Positions 18,073 through 26,552 of a DNA stretch of 36,032 nt are shown here, in pieces. A program made the translations under genes and the position numbers. The DNA is from Candidatus Cloacimonadota bacterium. GTDB taxonomy: Bacteria > Muiribacteriota > UBA6191. Below the pieces are notes generated by a model. That model was given only the letters and a program-made list of their open reading frames with translations. It was not told where the DNA came from and searched no databases. The DNA lies in contig JACFNL010000030.1 of NCBI GenBank assembly GCA_019454875.1, positions 1-36,032 of the forward strand. The letters run 5' to 3'. Position 1 is the first letter of the stretch. The number at the start of each line of letters is the position of its first letter.

Positions 18073-19020
18073 ATGAATCCCTTCTGGCAAATTCAAAATT
18101 TTAATAACCAGCCATTTGTGGTACGGCAGATCCTGAGCGAAGTAGCCTGGATATTAAGTGCTTCGGATTTAATGCTTGATACCAAGGATGAGTTATTGAC
18201 TGATGCAAGCTGGTGCCAAAAGCTATATCAAAATATTTTGAACTCAAAGAGTCTGCAAAAGGAGCTTTTGCTGGTTATGCCCAAACTTTTGTCGGAACGG
18301 GCTAGAGCTAGACGACTGGGGCGATATTATGAGCTTGTATTGTCATTTCTGATAGCACTTCATTTCCGGGAAGGCCTGTTTCACAGTATTCAGATTGTAG
18401 ATCAGGGCAGAACCCTGGGAGAACTGGATTTTCTGATTGATACCGGCCAAGGATATGAACACTGGGAAGTATGTTTAAAATATTACTGCCGCTTTGGTAT
18501 TGGGGATCAGATGCGGCATTGGCGAGGGCCAAATGGCATTGATCGCCTGGATATCAAATGGCAGAAACTGATTGCAAGGCAACTGGCTGTACCAGAGAAT
18601 CAGGAGGCAATTTCTGTGTTGCAGAAAATGGGTCTTAGAGTTTCCCGTTCCAGACTTTTTGTTAGAGGTATTTTGTTTCATCCAATCCATCCGGGGACAT
18701 TTTCTGTGCCCTATCCGGTTCATCCCAACCACCAGGCTGAGAAGTACTGGATTGATGGGGATATGGACTGTACGGATCTGCCTTTGGAACCAGGACAACG
18801 GTTGTTTGCCCCTCACAGAACCCAATGGTTGTCCACAGTGTTTTGTGAGTCAGAAGGCAAGGATCCCAAAGCTATGGATCAGGAACTAAGACAGTGGTTT
18901 TTAAAAAACACGGAAGCCAGACAGGTTATGGTCGCACAGAAGGGACCCAATCAGGACTATCACGAGGTGGCCCGCTATTTTGTTTTGTCCAGAGATACCA
19001 CAAGGGAAGAACAAGGCTGA
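18073..19020 (+). CDS. DUF1853 family protein
   Basis: The 315-residue protein has the DUF1853 signature: GRTLGELDFLID followed by HWEVCLKYYCRFG, and RHWRGPNGIDRLDIKWQKLIARQL. The LDF...E-x3-K arrangement is loosely reminiscent of PD-(D/E)xK nuclease folds, but I cannot establish activity from sequence. It has no signal peptide and should be cytoplasmic. It is monocistronic. The start has AGG eight bases upstream. Its last 95 bases overlap the 3' end of the convergent membrane-protein gene. Confidence 0.87.
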   Translation: MNPFWQIQNFNNQPFVVRQILSEVAWILSASDLMLDTKDELLTDASWCQKLYQNILNSKSLQKELLLVMPKLLSERARARRLGRYYELVLSFLIALHFREGLFHSIQIVDQGRTLGELDFLIDTGQGYEHWEVCLKYYCRFGIGDQMRHWRGPNGIDRLDIKWQKLIARQLAVPENQEAISVLQKMGLRVSRSRLFVRGILFHPIHPGTFSVPYPVHPNHQAEKYWIDGDMDCTDLPLEPGQRLFAPHRTQWLSTVFCESEGKDPKAMDQELRQWFLKNTEARQVMVAQKGPNQDYHEVARYFVLSRDTTREEQG

Positions 19021-20182
19021 GTGGAATGTAGATTAACAATGAGATGCCAGGGTCGTTTGTAATCCAGCAGGAATAGTATCCAAGGCAGGCAACAGGCAGC
19101 CAGTTGCAATTCCAGTCCTTTTGCAAAAGCCCATAAGCCAGGGGCAGGATGAGATACCAGGGATTATTGATGGGATTGGCGAGCATCATGATACATATAA
19201 GGGTAGAGCTTTTCAGGGATGCTCGTTTCCAGTAGATTAGAAAAATCAGTAAAAGGCCCATAAATGCCCGTCCCCAGAGTGCAGTATTTTCAGGACTGAG
19301 ATGATTTTGCAGAATCATGCGAATCAGGTAGGCTATGGGACTGTTGACCTCCCACCACTTTGCAAAAATCACAAGGGAGGATCCCTGGGAAAACCTGTCA
19401 GGACTTAAAAAGTAGGCCCAGGCCATAAACCCCAGAAGGGCAAAAAGGCTTAAAACCTTTTGTCTTGGGGGCAGAAGAACCCATAAAAACAGAGCCATTC
19501 CCTTCAGGGAAAAGATCAGTCCCCAGAATAACCCGGAAAGGATCTGGAATTTCATTTTAGGGGATTGCATCAGCAAATAGGCCAGAACCAGGGGCAGAAC
19601 CAGAAGGACATCGTAATGTTTGTTGACAAACCCTTCCATGAGGACAAGGGGATGAAAGCACCATAGATAAAAAATATGATGACTGATGCGCTGAAAAATC
19701 AAAAGGACAGCCAGATCGGTAATCAGAAACAGCCATAACAGGGATGGTACAAATCCAAAAATAAAAATCAGTTCTTTGGGGTATATGGCGGGGTACTCTG
19801 GAAAGCCGGTATGGGCCAGATGATAAACAATTTCTGCCCTTTGGGGGTGGGCGTTTATTTTATCTAGATGAAAGGCCAGGACCTCAGCTGGGGTTAAGGA
19901 ATATACATTAACTCCTGTACCCAGTAACAACCCTTCGGCCCGGTATCTGTGCCAGTCATCTTCAAACACCCCATTGGTCAAGAACAGAAGAATCCTGAGT
20001 CCGAGGGCTAATACAAGGCATAAACTTATGCGCGGAGGAATGTGTGAATTTTTTAACCACACCACCCAGATTCCGGACAGAATCGTGACAGATATCAGAT
20101 TTCCTGTATAGGTTTTACCAAACTGATGGGATATGATTAGAACCAGACCCAAAATTGTCCAAAGGCAAGTCGATTTTTGCAT
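18926..20182 (-). CDS. Polytopic GT-C-like glycosyltransferase
   Basis: The product is about 418 residues with ten or more hydrophobic segments. The first extracytoplasmic loop carries FEDDWHRYRAEG (D75/D76), resembling the acidic catalytic loop of GT-C transferases that use polyprenyl-phosphate sugars. A VNKHYD motif and LANPINNPWYL also look like family features. The substrate is unknown. The frame extends upstream to 20386, but those residues are not hydrophobic and overlap the divergent cytochrome gene. The ATG at 20182 (MQKSTCLWTILGLVL) is preferred. The 3' end overlaps the DUF1853 gene by 95 bases. Confidence 0.82.
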   Translation of the reverse strand: MQKSTCLWTILGLVLIISHQFGKTYTGNLISVTILSGIWVVWLKNSHIPPRISLCLVLALGLRILLFLTNGVFEDDWHRYRAEGLLLGTGVNVYSLTPAEVLAFHLDKINAHPQRAEIVYHLAHTGFPEYPAIYPKELIFIFGFVPSLLWLFLITDLAVLLIFQRISHHIFYLWCFHPLVLMEGFVNKHYDVLLVLPLVLAYLLMQSPKMKFQILSGLFWGLIFSLKGMALFLWVLLPPRQKVLSLFALLGFMAWAYFLSPDRFSQGSSLVIFAKWWEVNSPIAYLIRMILQNHLSPENTALWGRAFMGLLLIFLIYWKRASLKSSTLICIMMLANPINNPWYLILPLAYGLLQKDWNCNWLPVACLGYYSCWITNDPGISLLIYIPLSLVLPLWYLWTKQNSGPPRDSPDWVPSVRP

Positions 20183-20207
20183 TGGTACTATTGTACACAA
20201 GGTAAAT

Positions 20208-20591
20208 ATGTTCAGGTTATATCTGTATTTAATGATTGTTACCGCTTGCCATGCTTCCGGTACTTTTATTATGCCACCTCCCCCTGTGAAGAAGGTGGTA
20301 CTTGATCCTGAACTATTACAGATGGGAAACCAGTTTGTTGTAAGGACATCTGCCAATGGAAAATTCTGTCTGTCCTGCCACGGCAAGAATAAACCTCAGG
20401 AGTTTAAACGCAGAAGTCTAGGCAGCATTTTCCCTCAGCTGACCCAGAAGGTGAATCTTTGCTGGACGGATGGGACTCGTATGGGAGAACAGGGATTCAT
20501 AGAGAGTGATACAAGGATAATGCAAGGTATCAGGACTTGGCTGGCTAAAGAGTACCGCCTTGAAGAACAGTTGGCCCGGGGAGAGAAATGA
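20208..20591 (+). CDS. Small single-haem c-type cytochrome
   Basis: The 127-residue protein has a short signal peptide (MFRLYLYLMIVTACHA) and a Pro-rich stretch (MPPPPVKK). One haem-c motif is present, C54-LS-C57-H58 (GKFCLSCHGKNK). M92 in DGTRMGEQGF is a possible axial ligand. It is expected to be exported and to carry covalent haem in the periplasm. The start has AAGG five bases before ATG 20208; an upstream in-frame extension to 20133 overlaps the divergent gene and is rejected. It heads a four-gene overlapping operon; the next gene starts in its ATGA stop. Confidence 0.85.
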   Translation: MFRLYLYLMIVTACHASGTFIMPPPPVKKVVLDPELLQMGNQFVVRTSANGKFCLSCHGKNKPQEFKRRSLGSIFPQLTQKVNLCWTDGTRMGEQGFIESDTRIMQGIRTWLAKEYRLEEQLARGEK

Positions 20592-21415
20592 ACAGGCTTA
20601 GAGTTCTTTTTGCAATGATTCCCGGTATACTCTTTGCAGATCCCTACCCAATAGGTAAAGGTACTGGTTATGTTGCCTTTTTATATTCCCAGTCCTTTTA
20701 TAACAGCATCTTTCTGGGACGAAACTTTCGCCATTTTACGGATCTGGGCCTGTCAGGCACCGGCATTCAGAACGAGGCTTTGTCTCTTTACCTGTATTAT
20801 GGGATTTCAGACAAGGATACACTGGTACTTGACAGTAAATACCACAATATATCCGATTTTCCTGAGTTTGGGGCCTCCGATTTTGAAGGCCTTTCAGATA
20901 CCTATATTGGCTGGAAACGAACCTACCGCTATGCAAGAGATTCTCAGGCAGTGGAACTAGGAGTCAGAGGCAGTCGCAATTATGATGCGGGTAAGGTCAC
21001 GGCCCCAGGCAGGGGCAGCACAGATGCAATTGTTACCTGGCATTGGGCCCGTGTTCTGGATGAGAGACAAAATCTGGGGCTGACCTTAAAACATGAGTTT
21101 CGTGATCCGGTACCAGACGGATATGGGGCGCAACTCACATTTTCAAGAACTCTGTCATCCGATGCAACTATCCGTATGTTTTTTGGGGTAGAAAAGGACC
21201 GGGATGGAGTCAATTTATTTGGCCCTGGGTTCACAGCTCTTCCCAATACAAATTTTGATTTCAAGCGGGAGATGGTTCAGGTGGCTGGTTTAGGATTTTC
21301 TCACAGAATTGGCCCGGAATGGAATATTCTTGGGTCATTGGCATTTAAGCTTGATGGGGAAAACAGTGATGCTGCTCCCCGTTCTCTGTCGTTTGGAATA
21401 GGCCGGGGCTTTTAA
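20588..21415 (+). CDS. Outer-membrane beta-barrel protein
   Basis: This 275-residue protein has a signal peptide (MNRLRVLFAMIPGILFA). An alternating amphipathic strand pattern continues to a C-terminal aromatic (IGRGF), as in outer-membrane barrels. Repeated strand/turn blocks (LSLYLYYGISDKDTLVLDSKY, YIGWKRTYRYARDSQAVELGV, quoted in part) suggest roughly 10-12 strands. A GGGGAGAG lies just upstream and the ATG overlaps the cytochrome stop (ATGA). The stop overlaps the DUF547 start (TAATG). Transport cargo is unknown; the tight coupling with a cytochrome suggests an envelope redox or metal function, but that is inference. Confidence 0.82.
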   Translation: MNRLRVLFAMIPGILFADPYPIGKGTGYVAFLYSQSFYNSIFLGRNFRHFTDLGLSGTGIQNEALSLYLYYGISDKDTLVLDSKYHNISDFPEFGASDFEGLSDTYIGWKRTYRYARDSQAVELGVRGSRNYDAGKVTAPGRGSTDAIVTWHWARVLDERQNLGLTLKHEFRDPVPDGYGAQLTFSRTLSSDATIRMFFGVEKDRDGVNLFGPGFTALPNTNFDFKREMVQVAGLGFSHRIGPEWNILGSLAFKLDGENSDAAPRSLSFGIGRGF

Positions 21416-22182
21416 TGGGATTTGGATTTAGACTTCTGGTGATAAACCTGTTTTTGGTATGTAGTGTCAATGGTAGTGATTTGGAGTTAAAAGAACTTCA
21501 GGACTATTTTCTGGCCTGGGATAAGTATCTTCTGGATCATGTCAGTGACAATGGCCTGATGCGCTACGACAAAGCCCAGGAAAAGTCATCCATGTCAGAT
21601 TTGAATCGGATGCTTGATTTTCTTAAAAACTACAGTCCTCTAAGACTAAAAGGGCTTCAGAAAAAGTCTTTCTGGATCAATACTTACAATCTGTGTGTGC
21701 ATGCAGCCGTGTTAAAATATTTGAATGGAAGGCGGCCCCAAGCCCAGGATACTGTTCAAAAAATCCCGGGAATCTGGACGGATAAAATATGTCATTTTCG
21801 TGGTTTTTCCTTAAGTCTGAACGAAATTGAGAAAACGGTTCTTTTGGAGCATTTTCAGGATCCGACAATTCATTTTGGTCTGGTTTGTGCGTCAAAAGGC
21901 TGCCCTAGGCTGTGGAGAGCATTTTTTCCTGAAACGGTGAACTCTTCTTTGCGGGATTTGGGGGCTCAATTTATCAAGAAGAGTACCGTAATCAATACCG
22001 ATCGGGAAACCATTGGCCTTTCCAGGCTCTTTGACTGGTATCAGCATCATTTTTCTGATGCAGATGGGCTTGTATCGGGCTTGAAGCACCATTTTTCTGA
22101 TGTTGATCTTTTGCAGGGACTTGACTCGGAATGGCAGATAGAATGGATTGAATATGACTGGAGTTTAAATGCAGAACCTTGA
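21415..22182 (+). CDS. Exported DUF547 protein
   Basis: The 255-residue protein has a signal peptide (MGFGFRLLVINLFLVCSVNG). It has the DUF547 core: SFWINTYNLCVHAAVLK, ICHFRGFSLSLNEIE, HFGLVCASKGCPRLW and LSRLFDWYQHHF. The conserved cysteines in VCASKGCP and histidines in the core suggest a metal or catalytic site, but no reaction is established for this family. It is translationally coupled to the barrel gene (TAATG) and overlaps the cyclase start by 14 bases. It is probably periplasmic. Confidence 0.9.
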   Translation: MGFGFRLLVINLFLVCSVNGSDLELKELQDYFLAWDKYLLDHVSDNGLMRYDKAQEKSSMSDLNRMLDFLKNYSPLRLKGLQKKSFWINTYNLCVHAAVLKYLNGRRPQAQDTVQKIPGIWTDKICHFRGFSLSLNEIEKTVLLEHFQDPTIHFGLVCASKGCPRLWRAFFPETVNSSLRDLGAQFIKKSTVINTDRETIGLSRLFDWYQHHFSDADGLVSGLKHHFSDVDLLQGLDSEWQIEWIEYDWSLNAEP

Positions 22183-23695
22183 ACTGGTTCGGGGGGAATC
22201 GCTTTATCTGAAGCTGGTAAAGTCCATTCTGACCCCGCTGGGGCTGGTATTTCTTTTGGCCATGATCCTGATCTCGGTTCTGGAGTACAGGCTGTATTCC
22301 CAGGATGCCCTGTTTCGGATGGAAAAACTCAAGGAGTCTGTAAGGGAAAGGTTATTGGCTGTGGGCAGAACAGCCGCCATTTCCATGGATATGCAAAAGC
22401 ATTCCGAAATTTTCTCCTACAATGATAAAGACCTCCCTGAATTTAAGAGCCTGAAACAATATCTGAACCAGATACGGATGAAAAATGGGATTGAAGAACA
22501 TTTGTACACACTAAGGCTTACGGATCCGGACAGGCAGCTGGCCTCTTTTGTTGTCATGACCAACCAGGAGGATTATGTAGGGACACAATATATCTATCCT
22601 GACTCCATGAATCTCACATTCTTTTTGGGACTGGAACAGACTACAGATATATATAAAAGCAAATCCCTGGAGGGCAAAAGCTGGATGAGTGCTTTTATAC
22701 CTCTAAGAGAGCCCGGTGAAGATGAATATTCCGTGCTGGAGGTGGATATTTCCGTAGAGAATCTTCTGGAAAAAAACCGGGAGATATCCAGAATGTTAAT
22801 CTTTTTTCATGTACTTAGGGGTATTGTCCTTCTGGTATTGTTTGTACTGGTATTTTATTTAATTTCCAACATTTTAAGGGGCAGACTCAACCTTCTTCTG
22901 GTGAAACCACTGTATGAGCTAATGAATGTTTTAAAGCGGGTTGGAACTGGGGATTTAAAAGTAGAAAGCTCGATTCGCAGTGGGGATGAGATAGAAGTCC
23001 TTTCCGATGCATTTAACGAAATGGTACTGGGGCTTCGCCAGAAAGAGACCATGGGTAGATTCCTTACCGGGATGGAGATGAAAGAGGTTATGGCTGTCAG
23101 TGAATCCGGCAAGGAACTTGCCCTTACTGGTGAAAAGCGGCAGATAACCATTCTGTTTAGTGATATTCGTGATTTCACCACAATTTGTGAGGATGCCGAT
23201 CCTGAAGTCATAATTCTTGCCTTAAATACCTATTTTGCAGCCATGATTTCTGAAATTGAATCCCAGCATGGGACTTTGGACAAATTGATCGGAGATGCTG
23301 TCATGGCCGTATTTGAGGAGGAGGAGGGTCTTGAGCCATCTGGATTAAGAGCTGCCCGTTGTGCCTGGGCCATGCAGCAGGTGTTGAAAGATTTACGACC
23401 ACAAATGGTTGCAAAAGGCTGGCCAGAATTCAGAATTGGTATTGGCCTTAACACAGGAATTGCCGTCGTAGGAAATGTTGGCAGTCAGAACACACTTTCC
23501 AGAACAGTGCTTGGTGACTGCGTAAACCTTGCCGCCAGAATAGAATCCCTGTCCAAAAATGGGAAACACAGCTGCATACTTTTGGCTGACAATGTGAACT
23601 CTGTAATTTCTACGCATTTCGCCACTGAATTTTTAATGGAGACAGTGGTTAAAGGAAAATCTGTACCTGTAAGAATTTTTGAAATCAGGAATTGA
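22169..23695 (+). CDS. HAMP-domain membrane adenylate cyclase
   Basis: The 508-residue protein has transmembrane helices near 20-40 and 208-233 that bracket a periplasmic sensor (about 43-207). A HAMP domain (235-290; LKRVGTGDLKVE, SGDEIEVLSDAFNEMV) and a class III cyclase domain (320-508) follow. D332 (LFSDIRDFTT), D376 (LIGDAVM), K372, T446, N453 and R457 (VNLAAR) are intact, predicting cAMP synthesis. It is last in the cytochrome/barrel/DUF547 operon, so its periplasmic domain may read out the state of that envelope system. The sensor domain itself is not one I recognise. Confidence 0.92.
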   Translation: MQNLELVRGESLYLKLVKSILTPLGLVFLLAMILISVLEYRLYSQDALFRMEKLKESVRERLLAVGRTAAISMDMQKHSEIFSYNDKDLPEFKSLKQYLNQIRMKNGIEEHLYTLRLTDPDRQLASFVVMTNQEDYVGTQYIYPDSMNLTFFLGLEQTTDIYKSKSLEGKSWMSAFIPLREPGEDEYSVLEVDISVENLLEKNREISRMLIFFHVLRGIVLLVLFVLVFYLISNILRGRLNLLLVKPLYELMNVLKRVGTGDLKVESSIRSGDEIEVLSDAFNEMVLGLRQKETMGRFLTGMEMKEVMAVSESGKELALTGEKRQITILFSDIRDFTTICEDADPEVIILALNTYFAAMISEIESQHGTLDKLIGDAVMAVFEEEEGLEPSGLRAARCAWAMQQVLKDLRPQMVAKGWPEFRIGIGLNTGIAVVGNVGSQNTLSRTVLGDCVNLAARIESLSKNGKHSCILLADNVNSVISTHFATEFLMETVVKGKSVPVRIFEIRN

Positions 23696-23719
23696 CAATT
23701 AAGATTTTCTGTTTAAACT
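23692..23719 (+). promoter_or_regulatory. Sigma-70-type promoter for the M4 protease gene
   Basis: TTGACA (23692-23697) and TAAACT (23714-23719) have a 16-base spacer. The -35 overlaps the cyclase stop codon. The predicted start of transcription near 23726 leaves a short leader containing AAGGAG six bases before the ATG at 23748. This suggests that the protease is transcribed independently of the upstream operon. Confidence 0.6.
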
Positions 23720-23747
23720 CCTAGCGTACCTAACTAAGGAGTGACCC

Positions 23748-25370
23748 ATGAATTTTCGTAAGACCCTGCTTGGCCTGATTGGTTCTCTGGCCGTGTCTTC
23801 TCAGTTGATTGCTGGAAGTTTTGAAGAAGGATATCAGTTAATGAGGCAGTCCATGCCTGAATCAGACAGAAATGCAGCGGTAGAGCAGTTTTTTGTGCCT
23901 GTCACCAAGAGGGTGGATGACAGGGGTAATGAACTGTTTTCTTATGAAAAACAGATTGGCGGGGTCAGGGTATTTGGAGAAAAGAAACTGATTGTTTTCC
24001 CTAAGGAAGAATCCGAATTCTCTCATCTTCAAAGCCTCAGAACCATGACAGCGGAAGATATAGAGTTTGTAAAGGCTCATAAAGGGTTAAGGCCAGAACC
24101 AGTTCTGACCCAGGATCAGGCAACTAATGCGGCCATTCGTGATCTCAGGCAGAAGCAGGCATATATTTCCACTCCTTTGCCAGAGCATTTAAAAAGACCT
24201 ACTGAACTGGTCATGTATAAAAATGCGAATAAAGAATATCGTCTGGTATACCACATGGTGTTACCGGGGCAGATCATGATGCAGCCTTCTGCTTTTGATT
24301 ATTTTGTAGATGCTGAAACCGGAGCCATTGTGGATAAGGCTGGGCAGCTTTATGACATCAAAGGTCAGGGGATCGATTTAACAGAAGGCAAGACACATAA
24401 CTTCCCGGTGGAGGAAGATAAGGCCGGATTCCGTATGGAGGATAAGGCTCGCAATCTGCATGTTTACAACGGCAGTGCCGGCAAGTTTTCTACAGATGAT
24501 GATAATATGTGGGATAGAACGGGCACTTTGCGTAAGGAAAATCAAAGAGCAGAGGTTGAGCTTTATGTAAACATGGCTAGGACCGTGGATTATTTTAAGG
24601 ATCGCCATAACTTTGTCTGGAAAGAGGGCAAAGCTCCTGTAAAGGCCACAGCTCATGTCAGGGATAATTTTAACAACGCTTATTATTCTTCCTGGGAAGG
24701 TGGGTTTTTCTTTGGTGATGGTTCCGGTGATGAGAATGGTTTTGATTATCTGACCAAGGGTCTGGATGTAGCCGCTCATGAATTCACTCATGGAGTGATT
24801 GATCTCTGGTGTCCCTTGACATACAACGGTGAGTCCGGTGCCTTAAATGAGCATATTGCCGACTTTTTTGGGGCCATGGTGGACTCGGATGACTGGCACA
24901 TGGGGGACAACATTACCATCGGTGATAATCCATCTTTAAGGAATATGCAGGATCCTACCCGGGGTATGGGAGATCTCATCCCAGAGGGTATGAAGTATGC
25001 TGACTGGGCCCAACTGGGTAAAAAACATGGTTTTAAGGGACGGATTTATCCTGATAGAGTCAGTAAGAAAATTATCTGTAATGGCTGGGGCGAAGACAAT
25101 GGGGGAGTTCACATCAATTCTTCCATTTTCAACAAGTTTGCCTACATGGCTACTACGGGTAATGAAGTTGCATCTGAGGGCTTAGGTCATGACCTGATGG
25201 CAGACATTTATATGCGTGTCTTAAAGAACCGTATGTTGTCTAGCAGGGCTTCCTTCACAGAGTTTAAGGAGAGATTCATGGCGGCTGCGGATCTTCATCT
25301 GCAAGGACATGCCAAACGGGATGTTTATCTGGCTACTATCAATCAGGCTTTCAAAAAAATTGACCTGTAA
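23748..25370 (+). CDS. Secreted M4 (thermolysin-like) metalloprotease
   Basis: This 540-residue preproprotein has a signal peptide (about 1-22, ending LIAG). An FTP/PepSY-type propeptide covers about 25-225. The M4 catalytic domain has zinc ligands H344 and H348 in HEFTH, E345 as general base, E368 in GALNEHIADFFGAMVD as third ligand, and H455 in GGVHINSSIFNKF as the transition-state histidine. Calcium-binding-type acidic loops (GDGSGDENG) precede the zinc motif. All catalytic residues are present, so it should be an active extracellular protease. It has its own promoter and a strong terminator. Confidence 0.95.
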   Translation: MNFRKTLLGLIGSLAVSSQLIAGSFEEGYQLMRQSMPESDRNAAVEQFFVPVTKRVDDRGNELFSYEKQIGGVRVFGEKKLIVFPKEESEFSHLQSLRTMTAEDIEFVKAHKGLRPEPVLTQDQATNAAIRDLRQKQAYISTPLPEHLKRPTELVMYKNANKEYRLVYHMVLPGQIMMQPSAFDYFVDAETGAIVDKAGQLYDIKGQGIDLTEGKTHNFPVEEDKAGFRMEDKARNLHVYNGSAGKFSTDDDNMWDRTGTLRKENQRAEVELYVNMARTVDYFKDRHNFVWKEGKAPVKATAHVRDNFNNAYYSSWEGGFFFGDGSGDENGFDYLTKGLDVAAHEFTHGVIDLWCPLTYNGESGALNEHIADFFGAMVDSDDWHMGDNITIGDNPSLRNMQDPTRGMGDLIPEGMKYADWAQLGKKHGFKGRIYPDRVSKKIICNGWGEDNGGVHINSSIFNKFAYMATTGNEVASEGLGHDLMADIYMRVLKNRMLSSRASFTEFKERFMAAADLHLQGHAKRDVYLATINQAFKKIDL

Positions 25371-25388
25371 TATTTTATCCTAGATATG

Positions 25389-25418
25389 GAGCCGGCCTTG
25401 TGCCGGCTCTTTTTTTTT
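25389..25418 (+). terminator. Rho-independent terminator after the M4 protease
   Basis: A perfect 8-bp GC-rich stem (GAGCCGGC / GCCGGCTC) with a 5-base loop is followed by nine T residues, 18 bases after the protease stop. Confidence 0.93.
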
Positions 25419-25452
25419 CCGATAGTAGGTTTTGTACAACCAGGGAGGAATT

Positions 25453-25776
25453 GTGGGTCTTGTGCAGTGGAGAGAAAATCTGAACCAGCTGGTACGACAG
25501 CTTAACAATCAGAAAAAAAGGTATCAGGATCAGTTTTCCGGCAAGGGAATTGATGAGGTTGATTTTGATGAATTTGAAGAGTATCGCCGTGAAATGTTAA
25601 GGCTTCAGGGAGAGTGGACGGCCCAACTGCGTACAGTCCAGGAGTCCATGCTTGATAAAGGGGTGGAGCAGATGCCGCCCGAAATCAGTAAAATCAATCA
25701 GATGCTGATTCGCATTCTGCAAAGAAACAAAAAATTAGCTTCGGAAATTGATAAATACAAACAATCGATCCACTAG
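25453..25776 (+). CDS. Small cytoplasmic coiled-coil protein
   Basis: The product is about 107 residues from GTG 25453, preceded by GGGAGG at 25443-25448. A TTG seven codons upstream is less likely because the ribosome-binding site would then be inside the gene. The sequence is almost all helical and highly charged (NQLVRQLNNQKKRYQDQF, EEYRREMLRLQGEW, LIRILQRNKKLASEIDKY), which predicts a coiled coil. There is no signal peptide and I recognise no family. It sits between the protease terminator and the His/Cys-rich gene. Confidence 0.75.
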   Translation: MGLVQWRENLNQLVRQLNNQKKRYQDQFSGKGIDEVDFDEFEEYRREMLRLQGEWTAQLRTVQESMLDKGVEQMPPEISKINQMLIRILQRNKKLASEIDKYKQSIH

Positions 25777-25799
25777 ATTGCCAAGAATTCCGCTTGAGC

Positions 25800-25901
25800 C
25801 TCAGATTTGGCAGAGTGGGAGTTTGTTGGTATTTGTTGGAGCTTGCATCATGAGGTAATCTGAGATGTGGTTACACAGAAAGGAAGTACCTCATGAAGCA
25901 A
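25800..25901 (+). promoter_or_regulatory. Structured leader: 15-bp inverted repeat enclosing the ribosome-binding site and burying the start codon
   Basis: TTGCATCATGAGGTA (25843-25857) pairs with TACCTCATGAAGCAA (25887-25901) with one mismatch. The second arm contains the ATG at 25893, and the 29-base loop holds the AAAGGAAG ribosome-binding site. A second inverted repeat pairs CTCAGATT (25800-25807) with AATCTGAG (25857-25864). CCTCA at 25799-25803 could compete for TGAGG in the first arm. TTTGTTGG is repeated at 25822 and 25832, ten bases apart. A translation-control role is inference. Confidence 0.55.
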
Positions 25902-26534
25902 TTGATTTCTACTATCGCACTAGTCGCCGTATTTGTATCTCAGGTTTGTTCCCACGGTCATCATCATGGATATCAGCATGATGGACGAAAGTATGTCTAT
26001 TATCAGCCTGCCTTAACTGCAAGCTCTGCTCCTCATAGCTTTGAAGAGCCAAGAGTAAAACGATATAAGGCGGATCGCTGCTGCAACGAAGTCACAAAGC
26101 GGGTTGTGTATTCCCGTCCAGCCATGACTCGTGAAATTGTTTACACACACACCAAGGCACCTGCTCACTGGAGCTGTGATCCATGTGGTAACAATCGCTG
26201 CCGTCAAAGAGTTCACTATGTGAAGGATCAGTGTGGTGGTTGCCATAAAGTGGTTCAAAGCTGCAGATGCAAGCCAGTATGCCGCACAGTGAATAATGTT
26301 GTTAAGGAAGTCAACGGCGGGTCTCCCCGTTATGTTGTGAACGGAACAATTAAAATTTGTGATGAGCCACAAAAAGGGCGCGCCACAGTGGGAAATTATC
26401 ACTGGCACTGGAATCAGGCCGATCCACACTATCGTAAACGCCCGGTTTATGTCGATGAAAAACACGGTCGCAGTACAGTTTATACTCCTGGACATCACCA
26501 TCGTGTAGCTCAGAGCCATTACTATTATTATTAA
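25893..26534 (+). CDS. Secreted His/Cys/Tyr-rich protein of unknown function
   Basis: This 213-residue protein has a signal peptide (MKQLISTIALVAVFVSQVCS) followed at once by HGHHHGYQHDG. The mature part has about 11 cysteines in clusters (RCCNEV, SCDPCGNNRC, DQCGGCHKVVQSCRC, KPVC) and many histidines and tyrosines. The C-terminus is PGHHHRVAQSHYYYY. It is basic. The clusters look like metal-binding or disulfide-bonded surface material. CGGCH formally matches a haem-c motif, but the surroundings do not look like a cytochrome. I recognise no family. The neighbour downstream is also secreted, and both end at the same terminator. Confidence 0.82.
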   Translation: MKQLISTIALVAVFVSQVCSHGHHHGYQHDGRKYVYYQPALTASSAPHSFEEPRVKRYKADRCCNEVTKRVVYSRPAMTREIVYTHTKAPAHWSCDPCGNNRCRQRVHYVKDQCGGCHKVVQSCRCKPVCRTVNNVVKEVNGGSPRYVVNGTIKICDEPQKGRATVGNYHWHWNQADPHYRKRPVYVDEKHGRSTVYTPGHHHRVAQSHYYYY

Positions 26535-26552
26535 GATTCTGGATTGATATAT

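Noticed and set aside
20183-20386. Upstream extension of the GT-C-like protein
   Set aside because: The extra 68 residues are not membrane-like and lie antisense to the cytochrome gene, whose signal peptide and CxxCH are convincing.
26227-26260. CGGCH motif in the His/Cys-rich protein as a haem-c site
   Set aside because: The protein has about 11 cysteines in many spacings, and no cytochrome fold or axial-ligand pattern is evident, so the match is probably chance.
26013-26519. 168-codon open frame on the - strand opposite the His/Cys-rich gene
   Set aside because: The + strand gene has a signal peptide and ribosome-binding site; the antisense frame has neither and reflects codon bias.
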